The notes under the pieces were generated by a model, which searched no databases, was not told where the DNA came from, and saw nothing but the letters and a program-made list of their open reading frames with translations. Made by a program: the position numbers and the translations under genes. This document shows, piece after piece, positions 9,990 to 21,547 of a DNA stretch of 64,000 nucleotides (the stretch's first letter is position 1; every line of letters begins with the position of its first letter). This DNA is from Paraspadella gotoi (Eukaryota > Chaetognatha). The DNA lies in assembly GCA_051294375.1 (NCBI GenBank), contig JBJCIZ010000046.1:1-64000 (forward strand), read 5' to 3'.

Positions 9990-11460
9990 CACGTGGACAG
10001 AGGCGTGAGCTTTTAAGGACCAGAGGGCTAGGGTCTAGAATGCGACAAGGTGTGTTTTTTCGAAGGGGCGAGTGGGTTGCCGGCGAGAAAAAACCGGTCC
10101 TGGGGGAAAGATTGGGTAGTCCCGAGGAAGTAAGATAGTTGTTAGATGGTTTAAAAAAATATCTGTAGATTGTTAAATTGAAGTGATGGGATGATAGCGA
10201 GAAGTATGACGGTAAGTAATAAGAAAAAAATAGAGTCGTGGTCAGTAATGGGAAGAGGAAGATAAAGGAATGAATAAATTGTGATTAAGAAGTGTGAGAT
10301 TTTGAAAATTAGCACTTGGAATTCAATTTACAGACACGGCGAAACAGTGGAAGCGATTTTAGATTGAATCAACAATTTTTTTTTTTCAAATCTTTGAATG
10401 GATTTATTGCTGTCTGGGATTTAGTTTATGTGGCGAGGGAAAAGAAAAAGGAAGGAGAAAGCGAAGAGGGAAAAGGGAAATAAAAAGGAGAGAATGAGGA
10501 TTATAAAACGGGAAGTAAAATACAAAGTATAAAAAAGAACGAAGAAAAGTAACAAGCAGGTTAAAAAAACGAAAGAAACGGTAACTCAAATATGGCCGGT
10601 TGCGCGCAATGACTTGTCAATCCCGTGTATTTTCACATCGCGGCACATACAGGAATCGTGGGAATAACGTCTGTTACTTTAGTATTATGTACTCTCGATA
10701 TCTTTTAAAAATACAAAAGGGCAAGTTGAGTAGTCCCGGTAAAGATTTGAGGTTTTTTCAGTCATTAACAAACAATTGAAATCAAAGACAAGACGAATAA
10801 TAGGCAATGAGTTTTGCAGCCTATCTTGAAGGTTGTGGGACAGACACGACGGGGCAAAGGACATTACCGACCAAACCGACGATCCGCTCCCGACCAATAG
10901 ACTGACCGAAAAGTGATGAGTTGCTCCGCGCAGTACTCGTCGGCGAAACTTTAAAAGAAGTGAAAAACTTAAAGGACGTTAGCGACTTGCAAAGTGGAAC
11001 GTCAAAGATCAAAAGGTTCTCAAACGAGAAAGTTGAAAAAAAAAAAGACGCGGAATAAAAGGAAAAGAAAACAAAAGGCTATTAGAAAAAAAAAAAAGAA
11101 AAAATTTTAAACGTATATTTATACGTAAAAATAAAAAGCATGACTATGAAAATAAAGCAATATAAGAAATAAAAAACTATGTATATACCTTTTGGTTTAA
11201 GATACATTTTAGTTTTTATTCGAACAATATGTTCCCTATAAATTTAATATTTGAATTTCATCTAATCCATCGCCAGAAACCTTTGCGCTCGTGAAACACG
11301 TCAAACAAGAAACGCAATATGGATTGCGACTTTCGAGAAATGGTCCACATCAAACCAAGCAATTGTTTGAAGTTCACGGAACTAAATAGTGTACAGAATT
11401 CGTTCCTCTCTCTCTTTACTGTGTTAATACATTCACATTTTGAGCATAATAAATCAAAAT
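9990..11460. other. Anonymous AT-rich sequence
   Basis: No gene is supported here. A-rich runs occur at 11030-11100. Short frames are random-like. Confidence 0.4.
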
Positions 11461-11472
11461 CAATCAAATCAA

Positions 11473-11531
11473 TCTCTCTCTTCTCTCTTCTCTCTCCTCT
11501 CTCTCTCCTCTCTCTCTCTGCTCTCTCTCTT
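11473..11531. repeat. (CT)n microsatellite
   Basis: CT repeats with TTCT and CCTC interruptions. Confidence 0.85.
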
Positions 11532-11641
11532 TCTCACTCTCCCACTTCCTTCCCATGGTCCGCCAAGAGCACAAGCGCCCATCTCCTCCGCTCTGAAGGA
11601 CGACGTTAAAAACCCCAACATTTTTTCCTCACTTTCTCCAG

Positions 11642-11737
11642 CATCATCACAACAAACGAGCAGTCATCACAACAACAACAACAGCTTGAAAAAGACTGTC
11701 CCCTTCTGTGTACTGCCGCAGAGTCCCGACTGATGGT
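11642..11737 (+). CDS. Candidate small exon with Gln run, unrecognised
   Basis: TTTCTCCAG precedes a frame reading EQSSQQQQQLEKDCPLLC and ending at a TGA near 11737. It could be a terminal exon, but CAA repeats alone can produce this. Other frames are also open. No family is recognised. Confidence 0.2.
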
Positions 11738-11739
11738 TT

Positions 11740-12330
11740 GATTCTTTTTTTTTCAAGTTGTCATCTGTCTCTGTCTTCTGTTGTACTCTTCTTTCCCTTC
11801 TGCCCCCCATTTTTTCCTGCTCTCTTTCACTCTGTGTGTCTCATCCGGATAACTTCTAGTCTCGGCCTAATTATTATTCATAACACTACCACACCGCACG
11901 GTCTAGTTACATCTATCTAGCTCAACCATACTCTAATGTACATAATACACACAAGTGTTAACTCAGACGTGTTAAACGCTCCAATTCTTGTCAAATACCA
12001 GTATGTGGCAGGCAAAGTGTAGCTAACTATATGTGTTATTGTGGCGTTCGTTTGCTTCCAGAAAGCCAGATTCATTTGTCGGTCTTGTCCAAAGAAGAGA
12101 CAGGGATCTCCTTCTTGTGCAATCGTCGTTTTGTATTTCACTTCATGTACGCATCCCTCTATTTTCTGTATATGCTTCCCGTTTCGGTTAGCTATAACAA
12201 TGAAAATAAATTGTACTGCTTTCTCATTTCTGGTCCAATCTATTATAAATATATAACAAATCTATCTCTTAAGAATTTATGATTTACTACATATTATATA
12301 TATATGGTTTATATTAATATATCGCCAAAT
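11740..12330. other. Anonymous sequence
   Basis: No supported gene or structured repeat. The segment lies between the candidate exon and copy A2. Confidence 0.4.
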
Positions 12331-12414
12331 TAACATTTGCACGCACTACTTTCTCTCGCACGTTTCTGGCCGGACACGCGCTATCGGGTCGTTGGATTGG
12401 CTCTTCGCAACCGC

Positions 12415-12555
12415 GAAGAGGCGTACAGCCGCAGAAGCAGCCATGCAGCATCAGCCGATTGCCAACAACGTGTCCCGCTCCACGTACGCCTTCTCCGCCG
12501 CTACGACTTCGCACTTCAATCCGCCCTTCGCCACCCCTACTTCGACGTTGCCAGC
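12415..12555 (+). pseudogene. Arg/Ser-rich antisense exon 2 remnant, copy A2 (second part)
   Basis: Homologous to 6620-6847 in A1, with the CGCAAGAGG-type arginine codons disrupted by indels and no continuous frame. The GTAAGT donor is altered to GTAACGT. Confidence 0.45.
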
Positions 12556-12699
12556 AGTAACGTGAATTCTAAATCAAATCAGATCTCTCAACTACAGAGT
12601 GTTCCAGAGTTTTCCGACTTTAATATAATTAAATTTTAATTCTAAGTTTCAGTAAAATTTTTTTTTTTTTTTTTTTTTTTGTTCACCTTTAATTATATC

Positions 12700-12870
12700 C
12701 AGTATGAATTTCACACGTCATTCGATGGGGACACGAGGTGACCTCCGATCCTCATCGGACTTTTCGTGTCGCTCCTACCTTGTGACTTTACGACACGCCG
12801 CACCAAACCGACGCCGATGTCGACCTGTGTCGTCGCCGATTCCGCGTCGCCGTCGAACTCCAATGGTCAC
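12700..12870 (+). pseudogene. Acidic antisense exon 3 remnant, copy A2 (second part)
   Basis: Homologous to the last antisense exon of A3 (30988-30824), starting after ATATCCAG. Insertions split the frame. The hairpin-bearing repeats follow at about 12910-13010. Confidence 0.45.
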
Positions 12871-13239
12871 TTAAGTGTAGCGTGTTTTATGTCTTTTTCC
12901 AGTTTATTTTATTGTTTGTATGTTCCAAACAATTACATGTTTACGTTAGCCATGTTTATTTTGTTTGTTATGTTCCACAACATATAACTATTTACGTTAG
13001 CATGTTTGTATTTTTGTTTTATTTCATCAAACATTAGTTTGACTAGTCTAATCAATAATGTACATCGTATCATGGCCCAGCAAAAGTTTAGTGTATTTAC
13101 AAAAATATTAAAAGTTGCTACGGGACAAAAACAAACAACCAGAAATCGAAACAAGCCAAATCACGATGGAGATTGAGATGACAACTGAATAAATGAATGG
13201 AACGAAATGAATATAATGGACAATCAAAAATTTAGATTT

Positions 13240-14218
13240 GATAATTAAATTGTTTTCGAGGGCCTCAACTCATACGATTACGAAGCCGCGTCTTTGTTTC
13301 GCCGACTCCCGATCTCGCCTTTCCATCGTTGGAAACATCACGCTCTGCGACGCAGCGGATCAGCTGCTTTACTTGATTCCGGTCAGGAGAATCATCCATT
13401 TGATTTTAATCTTACGTTTTCCAAACACAGCATCCCAACTTGTTCTTATTGTCGCCCAATTCTTTAAATTTTTTGAGACGAAAAACGTCGGTCACCCGCA
13501 AAAGATTCTTCCAACTCGCGGATTCGCGCATGATTTAGTATTCAACATAAACATTGCCAAAGAGATGTCGCGCGTGACAGTTTAAATACATCAACATTAT
13601 TGTCGTGAAATGCGTTCTTTCCCGTCGATAACTCCTCGAGAATCAAACTGACTGGTGAGACTATTTTCAGTAATTCTTAGCTAAACGATACTTTGGTAAA
13701 CTGATTTAAATATCTTAATGCCGTTTCGCCGCGAAAATCTTAACCAAACATTCTCACCAATTCTTAAGTTTTTCTGAGTTTTTACTGATACGAAGCCAGG
13801 GACTCTTTCAGATATAGTAAATTATCGTAATTTTTCGCGCAATGTTGCAATAATTTTCTCATTTTTCCAAACGGTCCTTTTAGAATTTAATCTATTGAAA
13901 CGTTTATTTTTAACTAAAGAGCGATGTGAAATAAGAAGCGTCACGTCGGGTAAAATAAGAATCTCGAAAGGAGTCATGTCCCGTGAACGGGATTGTAAGC
14001 AGATCATTTAACATAAATTGGGTAAAAAGATAAATTTTCTCTTAATTCTGAAGGATTTTTATTAAATAAAAGAAATTTCATTGAGGAACTTAGCTTACGA
14101 ACGGCAAAGTTTTCAGCCATATTCGCACACGGTCGATAGCTACTCGTCACGCGGTGTCTTTGGCTACCGAGTAAGAATAACCATTTTGATAATTCCGACA
14201 CAAAACCAGCCCCTCTGT
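13240..14218 (-). pseudogene. Integrase C-terminal region, copy A2 (second part)
   Basis: Minus-strand homology to A3 29560-30476, covering the catalytic Glu region through the pol terminus. Frequent single-base indels break it into many frames. It is cut by the gap at 14219. Confidence 0.6.
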
Positions 14219-14243
14219 NNNNNNNNNNNNNNNNNNNNNNNNN

Positions 14244-14310
14244 TTGCCTCCAGCATCATTTTCGTTGGCCGGCGTCTCCCTGGCAATCGTTCGTTGTCAT
14301 CCTCATTCTG
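14244..14310 (+). pseudogene. ORF2 membrane-segment remnant, copy A2
   Basis: A short match to the 3' end of antisense ORF2 (compare A4 56600-56530), covering the Leu/Ile/Val-rich membrane segment and the following stop region. The frame is disturbed. Confidence 0.45.
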
Positions 14311-14439
14311 ATGATGCTCCGATTTCTGTAGTTTTTAAATAAAAAGTCCGTTTTTCTTCTGTCCTTTCTATTTAAATACAATACTGTATAGAATTTTGAT
14401 TCCTTTTATACTATTTATATAACCACAATTAACATTCCA

Positions 14440-14645
14440 TGCCTAACAAAACTATTCCCTACGTCGCCGTCTTGGACGCCTCCTCAAGACCGCAAGAGCG
14501 CTACAAGCCGGCAGAAGCAGGCCAATCCGCAGCATCAGCCGATTGCCAACAACGTCCCGCGTCCACGACGCCTTCCCGCCGCTACACTTCGCACTACAAT
14601 CGCCCTTGCCCTACCGCCATACTTCTGACGTTGCAGCAGTCGTGA
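14440..14645 (+). pseudogene. Arg/Ser-rich antisense exon 2 remnant, copy A2 (first part)
   Basis: Homologous to the 176-nt exon of A3 and A4, here longer because of inserted bases. The upstream short intron is recognisable (14403-14440) but its GT-AG edges are damaged. Confidence 0.45.
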
Positions 14646-14779
14646 TCCTTAAATCAAAGTCTCTCAACTACAGAGTTGTTCAGACTGTTTTCCGACTTTT
14701 ATAATTAAGATTTTAATTCTAAGTTTCAGTCAAAATTTTTTTTTTTTTTTTTTTTTTACTTTTCTTTAATTTATCCAGT

Positions 14780-14970
14780 AATGAATTTCAATCGTATCAG
14801 ATGGGACACGGGGGACCTCCGATCCTCATCGACTTTCGTCGTCGCCTACCTTGTGACTGTTCGACACGCGACGACCAAACGTACGCCTGATGTCGACCTG
14901 TGTCGTCGCCGATCTCCGCTCGCCGTCATGAACTCCAATGGTCACTTATATGCTAGCGTGTTTTCATGTC
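14780..14970 (+). pseudogene. Acidic antisense exon 3 remnant, copy A2 (first part)
   Basis: Homologous to A3 30988-30824, opening after TATCCAG. Indels destroy the frame. The hairpin repeats follow at 14995-15080. Confidence 0.45.
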
Positions 14971-15354
14971 TGTTTTTCCAGTTGTATTTTATGTTGTGTA
15001 TGTTCCAATAATCATGTTTAGTTCAGCATGTTTATTATTGTTTTGTATGTTCCAAAACATTACACTATTTTACGTTAGCAATGTTTTATTTTTGTTTTAT
15101 TCATTCAAACTATAGTTGACTAGTCTAATCCATAAATGTCACCATCGTATCATGGCCCCAGCAAAAGTTTAGTGTATTTTACAAAAATATTAAAAGTTGC
15201 GTAGCGGGACAAAAAACAAACAACCAGATATATATCGAAACAAGCCAAACTCACGGATGGAAGATTGATGTATGCACAACTGATATAAATGAATGAACAA
15301 TGAATTAATGAGACAATCAAACAAATTTTAGATTTATAATTAACATTGTTTTCG

Positions 15355-16546
15355 AGGCCTCAACTCATACCGATTACGAGCGCGTCTTTTGTTTTCGCCG
15401 CACTCCGATCCTCGCTTTCCATCGTTGAAACATCACGACTGCTGCGACGCAGCGGGATCAGCTGCTTTTGATTGCCGGCAGAAATCATCCATTTGATTTT
15501 AATCTTACGTTTCCAAACAGCATCCTCAACTTTTCTTATGCTGTCGCCCAATTCATTTAAATTTTTTGAGACGAAAACGTACGTCACCCGCAAAAGATCT
15601 TTCAACTCGACGGATTCGCGCAGATTTAGTATTCAACTAAAATTGCCAAAGTAAGATGCTCAGGGTGACAGTTTAAATACATATCAATATTATGTCGCTG
15701 AAATGCGTTCTTCCCGTGATAACTCCTCGAGATCAAATGACTGGTGAGACTATTTTAGTAATCTTAGCTAACGATACTTTTGGTAAACCTGATTTAAGAT
15801 ATCTTAATGCCGTTTCGCGCGAAAATCTTAACCCAACATTCTCACCAATTTCTTAAGTTTTTTCTGAGTTTACTGTACGAATGCCAGGGACTCTTTCAGA
15901 TATAGTAAATATCGTTAATTTTCGCGCAATGTTGCAATAATTTTCGTCATTTTTTCCAAACCGGTCCTTTTAGAATTTATCTATGAAACCGTTTTTTTTA
16001 ACTAAAGAGGATGGAAATAAGAAGCGTCACGTCGGTAAAAAAGATCTCGAGAGGAGTCATTCCCGTGAACGGGGATTGTAAGCAGATTCATTTAACATAA
16101 AATTGGGCTAAAAAGATAAATTTTCTTTCTTAATTCTGAAAGGATTTTTATTAAATAAAAGAATTTCATTTGAGGAACTTAGCTTAATCGAACGGCAAAG
16201 TTTTCAGCCATATCGCCCACTAACGGGTCGCTGAGTAGCTACTCGTCACCGCGTGTCTTTCGGCTACCTTGAGTAAAGAATAAACCATTTTTGATAATTC
16301 CGACACAAAACCATGCCCTCTTTCAGAAACAAATCGGTCGCACACCCCGTAGCAGCCAACACCTTGTCAACAAGCAATGTTTGCCGTCGTCCTCGCCGAC
16401 GGGTGTCCCTTGCCTACTTAGAAAAAAACCAACAAACGGAATGTTCTGTTCCACGTTCCACTGCACAAAGAATGTAATAGGGCGCAGATCCGGACCCTCC
16501 ACTCAATGGTCCTTTATGGTCAATGTTCCAAGCACTGTAGGTCAAC
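15355..16546 (-). pseudogene. Integrase core and tail, copy A2 (first part)
   Basis: The minus strand matches A3 29340-30476, from the first catalytic Asp region (near 16480-16546) to the pol end. Multiple indels break the frame. A 185-N gap (16547-16731) separates it from the integrase N-terminal part. Confidence 0.6.
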
Positions 16547-16768
16547 NNNNNNNNNNNNNNNNNNNNNNNNNNNNNNNNNNNNNNNNNNNNNNNNNNNNNN
16601 NNNNNNNNNNNNNNNNNNNNNNNNNNNNNNNNNNNNNNNNNNNNNNNNNNNNNNNNNNNNNNNNNNNNNNNNNNNNNNNNNNNNNNNNNNNNNNNNNNNN
16701 NNNNNNNNNNNNNNNNNNNNNNNNNNNNNNNGGTAATTTATCATTCACCCACCTTTGGAAATCTCATC

Positions 16769-17167
16769 TTAAACAGCACCCTCTTTAACAAACAAAAGAG
16801 AACTTGTTCTGCTCAGCTCAAGATTCCAGAAAAGCTTGTCCATCTGCTTTAGATAGTTTGACTTCCGGTCATCAGGCCGTTCACCTTGCAACAGACGAAT
16901 CATTGTAGAGATACCGTCATTTCTAGACTGCACTTCTTTAAGGTACTTGAATTTTCCATCAACCATCGGGCTCAGTTCGAGTTCCGCGACACAGCGCTGC
17001 AGTTCTTCCACTGAATCAAAGAGAGGTGGAGCGTCGGTATCCATCCCCTTTTGCTTTAAAGAATTTCTGTAATCACATTTTAATTCTTGAAAATGGTAAG
17101 CCATCAATTGACCTGTGACGATTAGAACATCAGCATCAACCATTCCATCAGAAGTTGACAGTAGCAT
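16769..17167 (-). CDS. Integrase N-terminal region of copy A2
   Basis: An open 132-residue minus-strand frame matches 28680-29060 of A3, including GMDTDAPPLFDSVEELQR and the shared stretch ending at FWNLE. This region precedes the zinc-binding and catalytic domains of the family A integrase and is acidic and helix-rich. It is better preserved than the flanking A2 DNA. The element is not complete, so it is unlikely to be expressed as part of a working Pol. Confidence 0.55.
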   Translation of the reverse strand: MLLSTSDGMVDADVLIVTGQLMAYHFQELKCDYRNSLKQKGMDTDAPPLFDSVEELQRCVAELELSPMVDGKFKYLKEVQSRNDGISTMIRLLQGERPDDRKSNYLKQMDKLFWNLELSRTSSLLFVKEGAV

Positions 17168-17169
17168 GC

Positions 17170-18440
17170 ATCACCAACTCAGGCCTTGTACATACAAATA
17201 AGGATTCTAACCTTGTCTTATATTGAAAAATTATCATTAAATTCATTTAACTTTGTTCCGCCCATTAAATAAATGAATAAGATCTGAATGGTTACTAGTT
17301 ATAGTGATAATTATTAATTAACTTATCCTCAACGGATTCTTCAAATAAATCTTTAACCATTTAAATTTTTTTAATTTATGATTAAAATCTCAAATTTTAT
17401 TTCGCGATTAGGATGTTTAGACCAAGAAATTATTTTCTTCATCCCAGCTAATCCCATTCTTTTTTTCATTCAATTTTTCAGGCAAACTGTTTGTAGTCAG
17501 CACCAGCAACATATTCATGATTGCGTGCAACATCGACTTCCGCGGAAAAAAATGTGAGTCTTCATACTTTTTTCGCCATACTCGCTTTGTCCCACACTTC
17601 TGTCTCCTGCACTAACCATCATTTCATCATTTTTAGTATGACAACGGAAATATTCTTCAAACAGTGTGATGATATATGATAAGTTTCCTTGTCAACTATG
17701 TCTAAATCCCCGGGCGACTCAATGCGACGATTCGAGTATCTCATCATCCGACATAGATTCTTGGATTTTAATTCTGCCTCAGGTAAGTCGCTGGCGGGTT
17801 TGAATCAGTGTTAACAATAACTAACAGTAAAAGGTTATCATTGAAATAGACATTAATAAGCGATGCAAAATAAGGTAAAGTTGTAAACTCCACCGCACGT
17901 ATATCTTTGTCTTAGTAATGAAGCCCCTACCATATTATCAGTGTTAAATATGTATCAAACTCCCATCAGCAATAACATCCTATTTGAGAGCAAGAACATT
18001 TGTGACTGCCGCCACTTCACATAAATAAGGTGGTTTATTGACAAAGGTGTCGCTAAGCAAACAGGCTCCAAAAATAAGCTAATTGGATGGTTTTTGTTTA
18101 TAATTCTTTTACATAAACTACAGCTGAAGCCGCTCACTGCATCTTTACTCCAGTCAACATAACACAAAAGTTTCTGATTCGTGTCTCTTGCTCACACACA
18201 TCCTAACAAAAACCAACCAACAGTTGCTGCGACAGTCTTCTTTTGATTTCTTGAAAAGCCTTTTCATGCTCGTCTTCCCATTTATTAGATGAATCTTTTC
18301 TTAACAATCTTAATAAAGGGAGCAAAATAAAACTTTAGAATTTCTTAACAACAAGCGAAAAAAAATTACAGAATCCTATAAATTTTGTTAAACTTCTAAC
18401 GAATCCGGTTCTAGGAAATTCTGTAAGTATCTGCAACTTT
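17170..18440 (-). pseudogene. RNase H region and linker, copy A2
   Basis: The minus strand is colinear with A3 27440-28680. The RNase H signature region (VDWSKDA) lies near 18155-18135. The frames are interrupted, and the linker toward integrase (17170-17700) holds no coding motif. Confidence 0.55.
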
Positions 18441-18444
18441 TTTT

Positions 18445-18723
18445 CTAGCTATACAAAACAACATCAGCTGTTTCCTTAAGCTGCTTAAATTGAAACCCCA
18501 TTAACTCAAAGGAGTCTGAGCATAAAAGATGAATTTTACTTGGCTGAATCATTAAGTTGTGCCTTGAGTAATTATACAATAATTTTCTTATCATATTTAA
18601 GTGCAAATAGTAAATAGCATCTTGATCGTTACTAGGCTTTTTATAAAAACTTTTTTCGTTTAATTTATAAGATGACAAGTCTCTTAATGTTTGCAAGAAT
18701 ACATCATCTATAAATGATTTCAA
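18445..18723 (-). CDS. Reverse transcriptase C-terminal part, copy A2
   Basis: A 92-residue frame starts MKSFIDDVFL, carrying the F-x-D-D form of the RT catalytic motif (18714-18703), and continues to LMGFQFKQ, the usual G-F step after the palm. It preserves about 120 bp that A3 lacks around its 1.6-kb insertion, so A2 shows the uninterrupted arrangement. It is truncated upstream by the gap at 18751-18850. Confidence 0.65.
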   Translation of the reverse strand: MKSFIDDVFLQTLRDLSSYKLNEKSFYKKPSNDQDAIYYLHLNMIRKLLYNYSRHNLMIQPSKIHLLCSDSFELMGFQFKQLKETADVVLYS

Positions 18724-18850
18724 CTAACATGGCTATCCACAATTATCCACNNNNNNNNNNNNNNNNNNNNNNNNNNNNNNNNNNNNNNNNNNNNNNNNNN
18801 NNNNNNNNNNNNNNNNNNNNNNNNNNNNNNNNNNNNNNNNNNNNNNNNNN

Positions 18851-19500
18851 GAGAATGTTCCATTGTATTTCCGATCCGATCCGTTGATCCAATTCGATTC
18901 TTGAGTCTTGATTCCTCTGTGATGCGTCCCCCCCTCCTCAGACGACAGCGCACGCGGTCAGTCGGTAGCTGGAGTTGTGACCGTGAGGGGAACGAAGATC
19001 CTGTTTTGGACTTTCTCCAAGCTCAGCCTCTCTGGCTGTTGTTGTATTGAAAAGGTTTCTTTTTGAGAGGTTTTTGAATTTGATTCTTTTCTTTGTAGGA
19101 GAGGGAGCGAGAGGGAGAGAGAAATTCTCTTTTTATTTTGAACAAGAGAGAAAGAGAGAGAGTGAGAGAGAGTGAGAGAGTTTCTCTTGAATAAAAATAC
19201 TCATTCCTCCTGGCTCCGTTTTATTGGCGTCCTTTCCCATTGTTTTCTTTTTTTTTGTTGGTCGTTTCGGTGAGGTCGGGGCTTCCGTGGGAGCTTTGTT
19301 TTTTTTTTTGGTTTTTTTGTCGAGTTTCTGTCTCGCGGCGTTTTCGTTGTCTTTTGTTTTCAAATTCCAATCGAGAAGATTACCTTATCTCGTTTTTTTT
19401 TTGTTCTATTTCTAATGTACGTCCTGGGTGAATAACTAATCCTACGTTTTATTTATTTATTTAATTCTAAGTTTTATTTACACTACTTTATGTCTCCTTT
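18851..19500. other. Sequence downstream of B' integrase; GA repeats at 19098-19182
   Basis: This stretch lies just beyond the B' integrase stop and may contain its 3' LTR. It does not resemble the LTR of element B at 46028-46400. A purine microsatellite occupies 19098-19182. No gene is supported. Confidence 0.35.
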
Positions 19501-19501
19501 T

Positions 19502-20683
19502 CTATTCTGTTGGCCTTGTCTCATGCATTTTGAGGCGACGTCGATGATATCTGAGGTTTCGGCCAGCTATCGAGATGACGTAATGGTTGCCGTCATTCTC
19601 TACAACCTTATGAGGACCTGAATATATCCTTTTGACCTTGTTCTCGGTTGTTGCTGTTCCGGTCATGATCAGATCCCGTCTGGCCAGGACTAGATCGCCG
19701 ACCTTAATCTCTTCTGGTCGTCTGTAAGGGTTTCTTCTGGCCGATTGTTTGTATAGCTTTGTCCGCTGGTTCGCCAGCTGTGCTTGAGCTCTTTCTTGCT
19801 TGTCGGCCCTTTGTCTTATAAAGTCGATGAGATTCCTTTTAGTGAAGTCGTCGGCACTTTCCACTAATCTTGGCCTGTGGCCAAACTGGATTTCATGCGG
19901 TGACATGTCTGTCTTCCAGCCGATTATGGGGGTTGCATTTAGGAGTAGCATCAGGTGTGGCAGCTGTTCCAGCCATCTGTTTGGTTGATCGTCGACAGCT
20001 TTGCGTAGGGCTTGGCGGATTCGGCCTATGTCCCTCTCGGCCCTGTTGCTATCTTTCTGTCCTACAAGGACTCGCCTGCCTACTGTGTCAAGTAGATTTA
20101 ATATTGACTTCATTGCTGATCCGTTTAGTTGTGTTGCACCATCGAAATTTACTTCCATGTAGGCCCCATGTTGGAGAAAAATTTCTTTGTCGAGAGCTTT
20201 TACGATGGTCGTGGCATCTGCTCGACGTAGTGGGATTGCCCAGGTGTAGGCGAAAGCATTGTCTGATGCAACTAGAATGTAGATATGTCCAGCGACAGAG
20301 GAGAGATGCATGACATCGATGCTCAATGATTCCCAGGGTGCCATGGCCAGATTAGGAGCTGATGGGGTTTCATTGTGTCTTTGTGTGTCTGTTGCCTTAG
20401 CGCAATTATCACAGTTTCTGAGACATTTCACTGCGGCCGCTGATAGTCCGGGGGCTGAAACATATTGGGCAGTTATAAATGCCGTACGATCGTGGCCGGG
20501 ATGTCCAAAACGTTCGTGTAATTCTTTTGTGATAATTTCTGCTTTCTGGGCGGGTACGACGAATTTTTTTGTTGGTGTATTCGCCTTGAAACCTCTGATG
20601 ATGAGAATGTCGTTGTTTGTGACGTCGAGATCATCCAGACAATTTGACAAATATTTTTCAGTTTTTATTTTTTTCTTTTGCAT
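19502..20683 (-). CDS. Integrase of element B' (intact frame)
   Basis: This 393-residue frame holds a full retroelement integrase. The HHCC zinc-binding domain uses H56/H61 and C91/C94 (ELHERFGH and NCDNC). The catalytic triad is D123 (LSIDVMHL), D181 (VNFDGATQ) and E216 (NRAERD), a D-D-35-E spacing. The C-terminal part contains a VGDLVLARR segment and a SGPHKVV stretch like the GPY/F module of gypsy integrases. It would insert element cDNA into host chromosomes. With no RT upstream it can only act in trans. The frame has no internal stop, unlike most coding DNA in this window, suggesting a fairly recent copy. Confidence 0.85.
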   Translation of the reverse strand: MQKKKIKTEKYLSNCLDDLDVTNNDILIIRGFKANTPTKKFVVPAQKAEIITKELHERFGHPGHDRTAFITAQYVSAPGLSAAAVKCLRNCDNCAKATDTQRHNETPSAPNLAMAPWESLSIDVMHLSSVAGHIYILVASDNAFAYTWAIPLRRADATTIVKALDKEIFLQHGAYMEVNFDGATQLNGSAMKSILNLLDTVGRRVLVGQKDSNRAERDIGRIRQALRKAVDDQPNRWLEQLPHLMLLLNATPIIGWKTDMSPHEIQFGHRPRLVESADDFTKRNLIDFIRQRADKQERAQAQLANQRTKLYKQSARRNPYRRPEEIKVGDLVLARRDLIMTGTATTENKVKRIYSGPHKVVENDGNHYVISIAGRNLRYHRRRLKMHETRPTE

Positions 20684-20691
20684 TTTCTCGT

Positions 20692-21114
20692 TTAACTTTT
20701 GTTTGGGTTTTTTTCGCCGTCTCCTTCCTTGAGGGCGTCAATGACCAGTTTGAAGGAATTGTCCTCTGTTTGCCACTTTTTTATTTTGGTGGCGAGTGGG
20801 ACGAGGTTTGATTGCCTTTCTTGTGGTTGGGTAATTTCCATGGCAACCTCGGCTTCCGTGGTGTCGATGTCCGCCTCAAGGGTGCTGTCTGTCATGAGTT
20901 CATGATCGGTGCCTGTTTTTATCGCTTCTATTGTGTCAGAAACTTGAACGGGTGAAGTTGTGGGAGCTTCGACGTCTTTCGTGTCTAGCTGGATGTTTAC
21001 GAAATCCTGTGGGAGCGCGTCGATATGTCGGGTGTCTACCTTGGCGGTTCTGGGTCGTCCCCTGCGTTCGGGTTGTTTGAGCATATCAACTTTGATGGTT
21101 TGGATTGGCCCCAA
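20692..21114 (-). CDS. RNase H-integrase linker of element B'
   Basis: A 140-residue acidic, Thr/Glu-rich frame precedes the integrase and corresponds to the N-terminal 150 residues of the B frame at 40438-39283 (shared features: ELMTDSTLEAD versus ELMIDSTMEAD and a conserved PLAT-K-W motif). In B linker and integrase share one frame. In B' a small frame change near 20690 separates them. Confidence 0.6.
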   Translation of the reverse strand: MGPIQTIKVDMLKQPERRGRPRTAKVDTRHIDALPQDFVNIQLDTKDVEAPTTSPVQVSDTIEAIKTGTDHELMTDSTLEADIDTTEAEVAMEITQPQERQSNLVPLATKIKKWQTEDNSFKLVIDALKEGDGEKNPNKS

Positions 21115-21547
21115 GCTGATGGGTCGTAAGGGCGTTGACTGGTTTACGTCATTGACAAGGCTAACTTGTCTGGTAATGGTTCTGAAGATTTTCAGTGTTC
21201 TCTCGTATGTCGGGAGGCCATATACCCTTTCGAATTTGCAGCCTGTCTCCTTGGTCGAGCGTCCATCATGATTATGGTAATTTGAATCATTTCACTGAGG
21301 ATTTCCAGTTCGGGGTGGCCGAGACTCCAATCTTTGGTGGAAATTGTCCTGATGAAGGCATCAGCATCCTTGGTCTTGGGCTTGCCGTACAATTTTTCAA
21401 TGTTGGCTTTTTTTGTAAGAATTTTTGTCTTACGAATTCAAAAAATTTTGCCCTGAAGGATTTCGTGTCCTCGTTTAGTTCTTTGCTACTAATGCTAGTG
21501 TTGGGGCGTGTCCCGTGATGAGTTCTAGATGTTCTGGAGTTTCCTGG

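Larger units (their letters stand above)
12330..18750 (-). mobile_element. Family A, copy A2 (RT end to antisense cassette), internally duplicated
   Basis: On the minus strand it runs from the RT catalytic motif (18714) through RNase H and integrase to the pol end and the hairpin region, then into the antisense exons on the plus strand. The integrase-tail-to-cassette part occurs twice: 16290-14244 and 14218-12415, separated by a 25-N gap (14219-14243). Both halves are full of single-base indels. The duplication looks like two raw contigs of the same locus. Gag, most of RT, and env are missing. Confidence 0.7.
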
